A stretch of DNA of 64,000 bases from Nitrospinae bacterium AH_259_B05_G02_I21 (GCA_027717595.1 JALLOF010000006.1:17319-81318), one strand, 5' to 3'; shown: positions 53,409 through 62,345, counted from the first letter of the stretch. Numbers and translations: made by a program. The notes: generated from the sequence alone by a model not told the origin.

Positions 53409-54674
53409 ATGTCCCTTCGAGCCGTCCGGGGTGTGAAAGACATCCTTCCAGGCGAGGTCGAGTTGTGGGAGGTCGTCGAGGCCGAAGCCCGAAGGCTCTT
53501 CAAAACCTTTGGATACGCCGAGATCAAGATTCCCGTCTTCGAGCACACGAGCCTCTTTGCCCGCTCCCTGGGCGAGACGACCGACATCGTGCAGAAGGAG
53601 ATGTATACGTTCGAGGACCGAGGGGGTGATTCGATCACGCTTCGTCCCGAGGCCACCGCCTCCCTAGTTCGGGCCTACATCGAGCACAACCTCTTCCATC
53701 CCCCCCGGCTTCTCAAGGTATTTACCATCGGCCCGATGTTCCGCTACGAACGGCCCCAGGCGGGCCGCTTCAGGCAGTTCTACCAGGTTAACGCGGAGGC
53801 CTTCGGCTCGGACAATCCCGCCGTAGACGCCGAGATCCTCGTCTTTGTCGATAAACTCCTTCGAGCCCTTCACCTCGATGACCTTGAGGTGAGATTGAAT
53901 TCGCTTGGAGACGAGGCCTGCCGGCCCCGCTACACCGAAGCCCTGACGGCGTTTCTCCAGCGCCGCCGGGACGCTCTTTGCGAGGACTGCGACCAGCGCA
54001 TCGACTTAAACCCCATGCGGGTTTTCGACTGCAAGACCCCGGGTTGCCAGGAGTTGAAGGAAGCGGCCCCTACTATCGGCGAGTACCTCTGCGAGGCCTG
54101 CGTGGATCACTTCGAGCAGGTCAAGGCCCACCTGGCCCGGGTCGACATCCCCGTTCACCTAGACCCCCAGCTCGTCCGAGGCCTGGACTACTACACGCGC
54201 ACGACGTTTGAGGTGGTGAGCGCTCGGCTGGGGGCTCAAGACGCCGTCTGCGGCGGCGGCCGCTACGATGGGCTGGTCGAGGCGCTCGGGGGCCCGCCAA
54301 CGCCCGCGATTGGATTTGCCATCGGCATAGAGAGGCTCGTGAGCCTTCTTGACCGTTCTCGCCTTCCCCTCGACGAAGGCACACCTCAGCTCTTCATCGC
54401 CACCGTGGGTGAAGGGGTCGACGAGGTGGCGTTTGAAATCATGCACGCCCTGCGGAGCGCTTCTATCCGGGTGGAGAGGGAGTACGAGAGCCGAAGCCTC
54501 AAGGCCCAGATGAAAGTGGCCGACCGCTCCAAAGCTCAGTACACCCTGATTCTGGGTGGGGACGAGCTCGCCCGGGGGGCGGCCCTCCTTCGCAACATGG
54601 CTGCCAGCTCTCAGGAGGAGATCGCTCTCGACAGCCTCGTCGAGGAGATTAAGGCCCGTCTCGCCCTTCCCTAG
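53409..54674 (+). CDS. hisS: Histidyl-tRNA synthetase
   Basis: A 421-residue class II synthetase. Motif 2 is MFRYERPQAGRFRQFYQ, the His-specific block LVRGLDYYTRTTFEV, and motif 3 GFAIGIERL, with a C-terminal anticodon-binding domain. It starts 9 bases after cobB. Confidence 0.97.
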   Translation: MSLRAVRGVKDILPGEVELWEVVEAEARRLFKTFGYAEIKIPVFEHTSLFARSLGETTDIVQKEMYTFEDRGGDSITLRPEATASLVRAYIEHNLFHPPRLLKVFTIGPMFRYERPQAGRFRQFYQVNAEAFGSDNPAVDAEILVFVDKLLRALHLDDLEVRLNSLGDEACRPRYTEALTAFLQRRRDALCEDCDQRIDLNPMRVFDCKTPGCQELKEAAPTIGEYLCEACVDHFEQVKAHLARVDIPVHLDPQLVRGLDYYTRTTFEVVSARLGAQDAVCGGGRYDGLVEALGGPPTPAIGFAIGIERLVSLLDRSRLPLDEGTPQLFIATVGEGVDEVAFEIMHALRSASIRVEREYESRSLKAQMKVADRSKAQYTLILGGDELARGAALLRNMAASSQEEIALDSLVEEIKARLALP

Positions 54675-54678
54675 CCGG

Positions 54679-55080
54679 TCACCTCTGCCCAGGCCGCGTG
54701 ACGATGATGACCTCCCCTCGGTCGAGTTTTCCCTGGATGTAGCGCTTGGCCGCCCCTTTCAGCAGCTCTCGGGTCGGGGGGAGGAGCAGGGCAAAGCCGA
54801 CCGTGTCGGTCAGAAGGCCGGGGGTGAGAAGCAACAGCCCTCCCGCCAGGACGCAGGCGCCGTTGACGAGGTCGTCGGCCGGAAGGTGGCCGGCCTCGAG
54901 GTCTCTCTGGATGCGCTGGAGAATGGCGAACCCTTGCGAGCGGGCGAAGGCGGCCCCGGCAATCCCTGTGCCCACGACGATTAGAAGGGTGTTCACGGTC
55001 CCAATCGCTGAGCCGATCCGAATGAGCAAAGCCAGCTCAAGCAAGGGAACGCCGATGAAGAGCGCAAGGAGATAAATCAT
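54679..55080 (-). CDS. fxsA: FxsA-family membrane protein
   Basis: A 133-residue protein of the FxsA family, known in E. coli for easing phage T7 exclusion by the F factor. Family marks are LLELALLIRIGSAIGTVNT, GAAFARSQGF, and GGLLLLTPGLLTDTVGFALLLPPTR. Two to three helices. It converges on hisS with a 4-base gap. Its ordinary role is unknown. Confidence 0.88.
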   Translation of the reverse strand: MIYLLALFIGVPLLELALLIRIGSAIGTVNTLLIVVGTGIAGAAFARSQGFAILQRIQRDLEAGHLPADDLVNGACVLAGGLLLLTPGLLTDTVGFALLLPPTRELLKGAAKRYIQGKLDRGEVIIVTRPGQR

Positions 55081-55228
55081 GATGAGGTGGCCGCCCTCAC
55101 GTGTAGGTCAGGAAGGCATGCTACACGGGTGCTCGAAGGCGCGTCAAGGGGCTTCGGGGCTGGCTGCCGACGTGGTATAGTTACCGGAAGAGCAATAAGC
55201 CCACCCAACGGGTGATCTGGAGGATGTC

Positions 55229-56035
55229 TTGATTCGCCAGCCCGCCGTCGCCGGACAATTTTACGCCGACTCCCCCGAGGCGTTGGCGGGCGAGATTGCC
55301 CGGTGCGTCGAAGAGGCCGTCGAGCCGGTCCCCGCGATAGCGGTGGTCGTCCCTCACGCCGGCTACCTCTACTCCGGCTCCGTCGCCGGGGCCGTCTACA
55401 GCCGGGTTCGCATACCCGAGAGGGTGGTCATCGTCGGGGTCAACCATCAGGGAATCGGGGCTGATTCGGCGATTATGACGGAGGGAGCCTGGGCCACGCC
55501 CATCGGAGAGGTGCCCATAGACGAGGAGCTGGCCGAGACGATCCTGCATCGCTCCGACACGCTGCGAAACGACGCCCGGGCGCACCAAGATGAGCATTCC
55601 CTCGAGGTCCAGGTGCCCTTTCTGCAGCATTTTCAACCAAATCTGCGGATTGTCCCCATCGCCCTCCACCGGGCCGACTCTGAGGTCTGCCGGGACGTGG
55701 GTGAGGCGTGCGCCGAGGCGATTAAGCAAATCGGTCACCCGACGCTTCTGGTGGCAAGCACTGACCTCAGCCACGAGCAGCGAAACTACGAACGCCTCCA
55801 GGCCAACGACGCGCTGGTCATCGAGCGAATCCTGGAGCGCGACCCCGATGGGCTCCTGCAAGCCGTCGCCGACCATCGCGTCACCATGTGCGGCTTCGGG
55901 CCGACGGCGGCCGTCTTGGCCGCCGCCAACAGGTTGGGGGCCACCGAGGCGTCTCTCGTGCAATATACGGACTCGTACGCCGTCAGCCGCTCGACCGACT
56001 ACGTGGTCGGGTACGCTGGCATCTACATCATATGA
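55229..56035 (+). CDS. amrB: AmmeMemoRadiSam system protein B (MEMO1 family)
   Basis: A 268-residue MEMO1-like protein. Blocks VRQPAVAGQFY-like at the start (IRQPAVAGQFYAD), VVPHAGYLYSGSVAG, DEHSLEVQVPFLQ, STDLSHEQ and MCGFGP are all typical and hold the metal-binding His, Asp and Cys. It normally works with AmrA and the radical-SAM protein AmrS; neither is in this window. The start is a TTG with GGAGG upstream. Confidence 0.9.
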   Translation: MIRQPAVAGQFYADSPEALAGEIARCVEEAVEPVPAIAVVVPHAGYLYSGSVAGAVYSRVRIPERVVIVGVNHQGIGADSAIMTEGAWATPIGEVPIDEELAETILHRSDTLRNDARAHQDEHSLEVQVPFLQHFQPNLRIVPIALHRADSEVCRDVGEACAEAIKQIGHPTLLVASTDLSHEQRNYERLQANDALVIERILERDPDGLLQAVADHRVTMCGFGPTAAVLAAANRLGATEASLVQYTDSYAVSRSTDYVVGYAGIYII

Positions 56036-56083
56036 GATACTTCATCCGCAGTATCACAATTCATGTGATAGGTCCCTGAATTT

Positions 56084-57523
56084 ATGACGGATACGGTCCG
56101 CGTACGGTTCGCCCCGAGCCCAACCGGTCCGCTCCATATCGGTAGTGTGCGGACCGCCCTGTTCAACTGGCTCTTCGCCCGCCACCATGGGGGGGTCTTC
56201 ATCCTGCGGATCGAGGACACGGACATCGCCCGCTCAACGCCCGAATACGAGGATGCTATTCTCGACGGGCTAATCTGGCTCGGCCTCGACTGGGACGAAG
56301 GGCCCTTCCGCCAGAGCGAGCGGGACGACATCTACGCCGAACACCTAGAGCGCCTCAAAGCGGCCAGCAACGTCTATCCATGTTACTGCTTGCCGGAAGA
56401 GCTCGAGGCCCGCCGCAAGGAGGCCTTGGCGAAGGGCGAGACTCCGCGCTACGACGGGCGGTGCCGCGACCGGCCGGACCCTCCTCCGGCCGGGCAGGAG
56501 CCGGCCTGGCGCCTCCGGATGCCTCAAGAAGGCGCCACCACCATCACCGACCTCATCCGCGGCCCCATAACGACTGAAAACAGCCAGCTCGACGACCTCA
56601 TCATGGCCCGCTCCGACGGGACCCCGACCTACAACTTCGTCGTCGTCGTGGACGACGCCACCATGGGCGTAACCCACGTCATCCGGGGCGACGACCACCT
56701 CGCCAACACCCCGAAACAGGTCCATATCTACGAGATGCTCGGATACCCCCTTCCCTCCTTCGCCCACCAGTCCCTGATCCTCGGGCCGGATAAAGGCAAG
56801 CTCAGCAAGCGTCACGGAGCGGCCAGCGTAACCGAGTACCGAGCGATAGGGTACCTCTCAGAGGCGCTCGCCAACTACCTGCTCCGCCTCGGCTGGTCCC
56901 ACGGCGACCAGGAAATCTTCAGCCGCAAAGAGATGATCGATCTGTTCGGCCTCGAGGCGATGACCAAGTCCCCTGTCATCTACAACCCGGAAAAGCTCCT
57001 TTGGCTCAACGCCCACTACCTGAGGCAGGCCGAGCCCAAGCGGCTTTGCGCTCTCCTGGAGCCCTTTCTTCCAGCCGCGGGGGTCGGTGTGGAGCGCTTT
57101 CGCGCCGACGAGGCGAAGGCCCTGGGGGCTGCGCGATCCTGGCAGGAGCGGAGCCGCACCCTCGTCGAGCTGGCCGAGGGGGTCTCGATGTTTTACGCCG
57201 ATGAGGTCGTCTACGACGAGGAGGCGGCCCGGAAATTCCTGACCCCCGAGCGAATCCCCATCTTCGAGGAGCTCATAGGGCGGCTGGAGGCGCTGGAGTC
57301 CTTCGACGAGGCAGCCATCGAGGCGGCTCTTATGGGGGTCGTCGAATCACACGGGCTGAAGCTCGGGAAGGTTGCTCAGCCGTGCCGGGTGGCGCTGACC
57401 GGCAAGACGGTCAGCCCCGGCATCTTCGAAGTCATGGCTCTCATGGGCCGAGAGGTCGTGGTCAGCCGCCTCAGAGAGGCCGTGGCCTGGATGGAGCAGC
57501 GAAAGGCCACCTCAACCTCCTGA
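56084..57523 (+). CDS. gltX: Glutamyl-tRNA synthetase
   Basis: A 479-residue class I synthetase. The HIGH motif is PTGPLHIGSVRTALFNWL and the KMSKS motif is DKGKLSKRHG. A C-terminal helical anticodon domain follows. tRNA-Gln lies 4.2 kb downstream and was probably adjacent before the CBASS operon inserted, which would suit a synthetase that also charges tRNA-Gln; that is inference. A tRNA-Glu gene lies at 63795. Confidence 0.97.
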   Translation: MTDTVRVRFAPSPTGPLHIGSVRTALFNWLFARHHGGVFILRIEDTDIARSTPEYEDAILDGLIWLGLDWDEGPFRQSERDDIYAEHLERLKAASNVYPCYCLPEELEARRKEALAKGETPRYDGRCRDRPDPPPAGQEPAWRLRMPQEGATTITDLIRGPITTENSQLDDLIMARSDGTPTYNFVVVVDDATMGVTHVIRGDDHLANTPKQVHIYEMLGYPLPSFAHQSLILGPDKGKLSKRHGAASVTEYRAIGYLSEALANYLLRLGWSHGDQEIFSRKEMIDLFGLEAMTKSPVIYNPEKLLWLNAHYLRQAEPKRLCALLEPFLPAAGVGVERFRADEAKALGAARSWQERSRTLVELAEGVSMFYADEVVYDEEAARKFLTPERIPIFEELIGRLEALESFDEAAIEAALMGVVESHGLKLGKVAQPCRVALTGKTVSPGIFEVMALMGREVVVSRLREAVAWMEQRKATSTS

Positions 57524-57563
57524 TTTCGCCTTGACCTGCTCTCTATTTGCGCTATCCTTAATT
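57518..57563 (+). repeat. Left copy of the direct repeat bounding the CBASS island
   Basis: This stretch begins at the gltX stop codon (TCCTGATTTC) and contains a promoter-like TTGACC-N16-TATCCT. By eye 37 of 46 bases match 61722-61767 without gaps, at an offset of 4204 bases. The right copy is the tRNA-Gln promoter. Confidence 0.8.
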
Positions 57564-57843
57564 AAACAATACTTTACGACCAAAACAATTAGGACATACA
57601 TCAAAAATCCCCTTGGTGAACTGGGCATTCGGGACTTTCCCCCTTGACAGTACAACATCTGGTGGTATATTGGGTGGAGGTACTCAAAATAGAGTATAGT
57701 CCCTAGGAAGCATTATTAAGCCCGGAAGTTTTGGGCGAGCACCTTCTTCAAGCAAGGTCTAATCCCAACTACTTCAGCTTCAAAGGCTTCCGAGGAACAG
57801 CGTGGGTTTTTCCTGTCAGTCGTCTCGTTGTGAGGATTCATAT
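57564..57843 (+). promoter_or_regulatory. CBASS upstream region with promoter
   Basis: An AT-richer 280-base region. TTGACA at 57644-57649, a 16-base spacer and TATATT at 57666-57671 form a strong sigma-70-type promoter. TACTC-AAAATA-GAGTA at 57681-57696 is a short palindrome at the expected start of transcription and may be an operator. The leader to the ATG at 57844 is about 165 bases; I see no regulator gene in the island. Confidence 0.65.
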
Positions 57844-58815
57844 ATGACTGAGCCACTCATAAGTCACACTAAAATTAAGGCTTTTGCTGAGGAGAGGGTA
57901 AATCTGCCGAGCGAGACCGCCAAGAAGCACCGCGTTCAGGTTAATGGACTACGCGAGCGCCTAGAGGCCCACATCGCGGCGAACCCAGGTTTCGCCCTGG
58001 TCAAAATGCTCCACGCCGGAAGTGTTGCCAAGGGCACGGCACTTAGGACAATCAATGATCTCGACGTTGCGGTTTACGTGAAGAAAGATGAAGCTCCAAT
58101 GAGCGACGAAGAACTCGTGCCCTGGCTTGCGACCCGGCTTCGGGAGGCAAACCCAAATATGAAGCCTGAACAGTTCGACGATAGCCAGCCCCACTGTGTG
58201 ACCGTGAGATTCAGAGGGACCGGCCTTGATGTAGACGTCGTTCCCGTGCTCTACGAGGGAGATGAACACGACCTCGGATACCTTATCGCTAAGGACACAG
58301 GTGAGCGCACTCTGACGAGCATCCCCCTTCACCTAGAGTTCATCCGCACCCGCAAGAAGGCTCACCCTGACCACTTCGCCCAGGTCGTGCGTCTTGTCAA
58401 GTGGTGGGTGAACCAACAAAAAGACCGGGACACGTTCTTCAGGTGCAAGTCGTTCATGGTGGAGCTGATTGTCGCCCATCTTGCCGACCGCGGGGTCATA
58501 TTGTCGGACTACCCCACTGCACTTGAGGGGCTCTTTTCATATATGGTGAGGACTGGGCTCCAGGAGCGGATCGCGTTCACCGACTACTTCGCTACAAGCG
58601 AACTGCCTCCTTCGAACGGCACCCCGATCGAGATCTTCGACCCCGTCAACCCATCAAACAACATCGCCAGCCGATACACAACGGCTGATCTAACATCGTT
58701 TGTCGACGCAGCCGAGCAAGCTGCGGATGCCATCTCAGAAGCTCACTATGCTACCACCAAGGGCCGAGCGGTGGAATGTTGGCAGATCGTACTGGGCCCA
58801 TCATTCAGGGGTTAG
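57844..58815 (+). CDS. CBASS CD-NTase (cyclic oligonucleotide synthase)
   Basis: A 323-residue cGAS/DncV-like nucleotidyltransferase, the sensor enzyme of CBASS that makes a cyclic nucleotide signal on phage infection. The catalytic core is HAGSVAKGTALR (Gly59-Ser60) with D72 and D74 in INDLDVAVY and D131 in LDVDVVP. ATG 57844 is preceded by GAGG; the frame runs back to 57802 without a good start. HORMA and TRIP13 genes follow, so this is the type III arrangement. The product nucleotide cannot be read from sequence. Confidence 0.93.
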   Translation: MTEPLISHTKIKAFAEERVNLPSETAKKHRVQVNGLRERLEAHIAANPGFALVKMLHAGSVAKGTALRTINDLDVAVYVKKDEAPMSDEELVPWLATRLREANPNMKPEQFDDSQPHCVTVRFRGTGLDVDVVPVLYEGDEHDLGYLIAKDTGERTLTSIPLHLEFIRTRKKAHPDHFAQVVRLVKWWVNQQKDRDTFFRCKSFMVELIVAHLADRGVILSDYPTALEGLFSYMVRTGLQERIAFTDYFATSELPPSNGTPIEIFDPVNPSNNIASRYTTADLTSFVDAAEQAADAISEAHYATTKGRAVECWQIVLGPSFRG

Positions 58816-58819
58816 TGGA

Positions 58820-59323
58820 ATGACCTACACCATGACAACTACAAGAACATTCACGAGGACCAGTGCCCAATACATCGCGTCCAAAGTCGTTTCGGACCTA
58901 CGTCGCATGCTTAGTTACTACGGCAAACCGTCCGAAAGCTGGATCGATGCCTATTATGAAGAGCTCTCCGAGTTGCTTGCCAACGGCTACGTTGAGAACG
59001 TGGAGTACGGGTTTAAGCGCAACGGGAAGCGAGTCGTGAGCCTTTACTATGCGGTTCGTGCCGACGGAAGCCTCAGCGATAACCGAGCAGGAGGCGTCTA
59101 CGCATGGACTGACACCGCCGGAGCCGCCTGGTTCTCCTTTTTGAACTACACGAACAAATGGTGGAGGCTCTCTCAGGAGGAACGAAACCGCTTCCGTTCA
59201 CGACTCCCGTTCCGACGTACCGTTGGCGAGGCGCCCGGAGACGGGTATGGATATTGGATTACTGACCGCTCGTACACTGCCGACGGAGTCGGCACCCAAC
59301 GACGCACCTTCCGGCCCTACTAA
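58820..59323 (+). CDS. cap7: CBASS HORMA-domain protein (Cap7)
   Basis: A 167-residue bacterial HORMA protein. The start MTYTMTTTRTFTRTSAQYIA, then KVVSDLRRMLSYYGKPS, SLYYAVRADGSLSDNRAGG and the C-terminal SYTADG..RRTFRPY pattern match the family 1 HORMA proteins of CBASS. It binds a closure peptide, activates the CD-NTase and is remodelled by the ATPase encoded next. It starts four bases after the CD-NTase stop. Confidence 0.9.
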   Translation: MTYTMTTTRTFTRTSAQYIASKVVSDLRRMLSYYGKPSESWIDAYYEELSELLANGYVENVEYGFKRNGKRVVSLYYAVRADGSLSDNRAGGVYAWTDTAGAAWFSFLNYTNKWWRLSQEERNRFRSRLPFRRTVGEAPGDGYGYWITDRSYTADGVGTQRRTFRPY

Positions 59324-59338
59324 GGAGGACCTCAGGCT

Positions 59339-60259
59339 GTGATCGATGTCTTCGACGAAGTCTTTGAACTACCTGATCCTGATAAGAGCCGCCAGTTCAA
59401 AGAGCTCGTTGGCCTCGACGAGGTGAAGGACCGGTTGATCAAGGAAGGCCGCCTGCTCCTCAACCCGAAGCTACTGGATGAATGGAGCACCAAGCACCAT
59501 GGCAAGGTGCTTTCCGCCGTTGCAAAGTTCCACGAACGCCCTCCCTTGATTGTGTTCTCCGGTGATGTCGGCACCGGTAAGACCACCCTCGCTGACAGCT
59601 TTGGCGACCCCATTGCTCGTAGTGAAGAAATCTCTGTGCGGGTCTTCCGGCTGAGCCTCCTCACCAGAGGAAAGGGAGCGGTTGGAGAGATGACCCAACT
59701 CATCACCCGTGCCTTCGAGGAGGTCCTGCAGCTCGCACGGGAAGGCAAGGCATCTGGCTCTAGGCCAACCTCAGCCGTTATTCTCGTGATCGATGAAGCT
59801 GATGCCCTAGCTCAATCACGAGACCTCGACCAGATGCATCACGAGGATCGCGCCGGGGTGAATGCCCTAATCCGGGGGATCGATCGGCTCACAACTGCAG
59901 AGTTGCCAGTTATTATCGTGCTCTGCACCAACCGAAACGAGGCTATAGATCCCGCCGTGCTCCGGCGGGCCGCCGCCCACTTCACCTTCGAGCGCCCAAA
60001 CGCCGAACAGCGGGAGTACGTCCTGAGTGCAGGCCTCGACGGGGTCTTCAACGGTGACGAAATTAGGAGGCTCGCCGAGATCACCGGCCCCAACAAAACC
60101 CGCAATTATGGATACACTTACTCCGACCTTACTCAGCGGCTGATTCCCACAGTGATGTTAGAGGCCTTCCCAGATCGTGCCATCACCTTTGACCTCGCCG
60201 TATCTGTCGCCGAAAAAATCAAACCGACGAAACCGTTCAACGCTTCTGGACCAAACTGA
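59339..60259 (+). CDS. cap6: CBASS TRIP13-like AAA+ ATPase (Cap6)
   Basis: A 306-residue AAA+ ATPase. Walker A GDVGTGKT at 75-82, Walker B with D152-E153 in VILVIDEAD, and sensor I VLCTNRNEAIDP are clear. In type III CBASS the TRIP13 homologue opens the closed HORMA protein and so switches off the CD-NTase. The start is GTG 59339 behind AAGGAGG. The stop lies 10 bases before the effector start. Confidence 0.92.
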   Translation: MIDVFDEVFELPDPDKSRQFKELVGLDEVKDRLIKEGRLLLNPKLLDEWSTKHHGKVLSAVAKFHERPPLIVFSGDVGTGKTTLADSFGDPIARSEEISVRVFRLSLLTRGKGAVGEMTQLITRAFEEVLQLAREGKASGSRPTSAVILVIDEADALAQSRDLDQMHHEDRAGVNALIRGIDRLTTAELPVIIVLCTNRNEAIDPAVLRRAAAHFTFERPNAEQREYVLSAGLDGVFNGDEIRRLAEITGPNKTRNYGYTYSDLTQRLIPTVMLEAFPDRAITFDLAVSVAEKIKPTKPFNASGPN

Positions 60260-60269
60260 GGATCATCTA

Positions 60270-61727
60270 GTGGCTTCTTTAAGCGCTAGCGGTGCCCGGA
60301 TCCGGGGAGATGACTACCAGCATATCTTCGCTTGGTGCCAAGTGCTCCGGACCCTCCAACCGGGCAGCGACATTACCGCAATCGGCATTGAAGACCCTGA
60401 TGCAGGCAGCGTTGACGACGTCACAGTATACCGTAGTCAGGGCAGGAGCGAATTCTACCAGGTCAAGTCCTCAGTCGATGCCAAACAAGTCGTGAATATC
60501 GACTGGCTAACCGGCCTAAGTCGAGCGGGCGGACCCAGTGTGCTTCAGCGGTTCCACCAGTCTTGGAGAGACCTGACGCGAGACAGGCAGCGCCTAAAGC
60601 TGGGCCTGGTGACAAACCGACCAATTGACCCTGATGACCCCGTAATGGTGTTACGAGACGGTCGGGATGGCACCGTCGCCCGGCAGCTTGCGGAAGCCAG
60701 ACCTAAAACAGAACCTGGAAAGGCGCGACAAGAGTTGGCTGCACATCTTTGTGTCGAAGAGACGGAGTTGCTGGAATTCCTCGCCGACCTACACTTCGAC
60801 GTGAACAAACTTTACGAATATTGGGAAGAGCAGGCTTCGTTCCTCATGTATGCCCTCGGCCTCCGTGGCGACGCTGATGCCTTGTCCCTTGGCGTTGCCA
60901 CCGTCCGCAGCTGGGTCACTGGCGGCAAACGAAAGCTTTCCACGGAAGAGGTTCGTAAGGAGGTGGAATCCCTCAGCCTTAAGAAGGAAGAACCAGCTGC
61001 GACGATACTTGTTCAGGCAATCGAGCGTGATCCCATGCCCGAGAGCGCCACGCTCGCCCTTGACTGGGTTCACCTATACGAAGGAGACGAACCGCGAACT
61101 CGACGCAGGCTCCAAAACGAGCGCCTATGGAACGAACGCTTGCGTCCCGAGATTCAACAGACAGTCCGCCAGCTTCGAGCTCAAGGCCATCGACGTATCT
61201 TTGTCCGCGGCTACATGCGCCTCCCGACATGGTTCGCATTGGGAGCTGAACTGGGCGAGACAGCTGGCTATGAAGTTGTCTCCCTCCAGGGAGGCGAGCC
61301 GTGGGCTTCCACTGGGGAGATTGCTGACTTCCCTGTTACCGTTGCCCTGAATGAGACTTTGGGTGAGGGCAACGATCTCGCTTTAGGGGTTTCATTGGCG
61401 ACCGATCTTTCCGCCGACGTGCTCGATTATCTACCGGCATCCGTGCCTAGCGCAGGCAGGTACATCTGCATTGCGCCGAGGAGCGGGCCAAGCAATAGGG
61501 CACTCAGTAGCAGCGGGGAGGCTCGAGGATGGGCTCTGGAGGTCCGTAACTTAGTCAGGAGGCTTGCACGGGAGTATCGACCAAACATGTTGCACTTGTT
61601 CCTAGCGACACCACACGGTGCGGCACTGCTCCTAGGGCACTTGTGGGACCGGATGCCGTGCACGCAGCTCTACGAGGATCAGGGAGCTACAGGCGGATAC
61701 CAGCCATCCTTTATGGTTCCGTCCTGA
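60270..61727 (+). CDS. cap4: CBASS effector Cap4: endonuclease plus SAVED domain
   Basis: A 485-residue effector. The N-terminal part (about 1-200) resembles the DUF4297 nuclease of Cap4: GDDYQHIFAW, D50 in SVDDVTVY, E61 and K66 in EFYQVKSS make up a PD-(D/E)xK site. The C-terminal half (about 285-485) is a SAVED cyclic-nucleotide sensor: VRGYMRLPTWFALGAELGE and LHLFLATPHGAALLLGH. On ligand binding it degrades double-stranded DNA. The start is GTG 60270 with GAGG from the previous stop; an in-frame extension to 60177 overlaps the ATPase gene. Its stop lies within the right direct repeat. Confidence 0.9.
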   Translation: MASLSASGARIRGDDYQHIFAWCQVLRTLQPGSDITAIGIEDPDAGSVDDVTVYRSQGRSEFYQVKSSVDAKQVVNIDWLTGLSRAGGPSVLQRFHQSWRDLTRDRQRLKLGLVTNRPIDPDDPVMVLRDGRDGTVARQLAEARPKTEPGKARQELAAHLCVEETELLEFLADLHFDVNKLYEYWEEQASFLMYALGLRGDADALSLGVATVRSWVTGGKRKLSTEEVRKEVESLSLKKEEPAATILVQAIERDPMPESATLALDWVHLYEGDEPRTRRRLQNERLWNERLRPEIQQTVRQLRAQGHRRIFVRGYMRLPTWFALGAELGETAGYEVVSLQGGEPWASTGEIADFPVTVALNETLGEGNDLALGVSLATDLSADVLDYLPASVPSAGRYICIAPRSGPSNRALSSSGEARGWALEVRNLVRRLAREYRPNMLHLFLATPHGAALLLGHLWDRMPCTQLYEDQGATGGYQPSFMVPS

Positions 61728-61767
61728 TTTCTCCTTGACCTGCTTGATATTTAGGCTATTTTAAGTG
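61722..61767 (+). promoter_or_regulatory. Right direct repeat and tRNA-Gln promoter
   Basis: TTGACC at 61735-61740, a 16-base spacer and TATTTT at 61757-61762 lie 22 bases ahead of the tRNA, a normal promoter spacing. The whole 46-base stretch is repeated at 57518-57563. It also includes the cap4 stop codon, just as the left copy includes the gltX stop. Confidence 0.8.
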
Positions 61768-61783
61768 GGGACAAGAAAAGGGC

Positions 61784-61857
61784 TGGGGAGTCGTCTAACG
61801 GCAGGACGCCAGACTCTGGATCTGGTTGTGGAGGTTCGAATCCTCCCTCCCCAGCCA
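61784..61857 (+). tRNA. tRNA-Gln(CTG)
   Basis: Acceptor TGGGGAG / CTCCCCA, anticodon stem CCAGA / TCTGG with loop CTCTGGA (anticodon CTG), T loop TTCGAAT, encoded GCCA end. It lies directly downstream of the CBASS island. Confidence 0.94.
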
Positions 61858-62227
61858 TACTGGTGAGTTCTCTTTCACCACTTAGAGACGTAGGGACCCA
61901 CCTGAGGCAGGCTGTCCGTCTTTTTTTTCCGGACAGGGGTAAGCCCTGCCCCTACATGGTGTGGAGGTTTTTCTTTGCGGACAGGGGCGAGCCCTTTATG
62001 GGTACTCGTCCGCCTGAGACGGAGCTACCCAGATATATCAACCACTTGCAAGAATTGGACACCTCCTTGACAGCCGTCCATCTTCCGGGAGACGACGATT
62101 CCAATAATTCCTATGAGTTCAATATGTTATGGCAAAAAAAGGCTTCTGGACACCATTGGACACTTGACACATTGCTTGGCGGGCCTCTTTTCACATAATC
62201 CCAATAAAATCAATATATAATGCCAAG

Positions 62228-62268
62228 TTAGACACTTCCGAAAAAACCCGAAAAGTGTCTAATGTGTC
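62228..62268. repeat. TTAGACACTT / AAGTGTCTAA inverted repeat
   Basis: A perfect 10-bp inverted repeat (62228-62237 with 62253-62262), 15-base loop, extended by ATGTGTC. Same motif family as the array at 11330-11457, sharing the 14-mer GTGTCTAATGTGTC. Confidence 0.75.
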
Positions 62269-62312
62269 AGGGGCGAAATGGACCTCGGAAATCCACAGGA
62301 CTTGCCAGAGAT

Positions 62313-62345
62313 TTGACCATTGATTCTATGACAATATATTATTGT
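62313..62345 (+). promoter_or_regulatory. Promoter with overlapping palindrome
   Basis: TTGACC at 62313-62318, a 16-base spacer and TATATT at 62335-62340. GACAAT-ATATT-ATTGTC (62329-62345) covers the -10 box and looks like an operator. The exported protein gene starts at 62424 with AGGAGG upstream. Confidence 0.6.
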
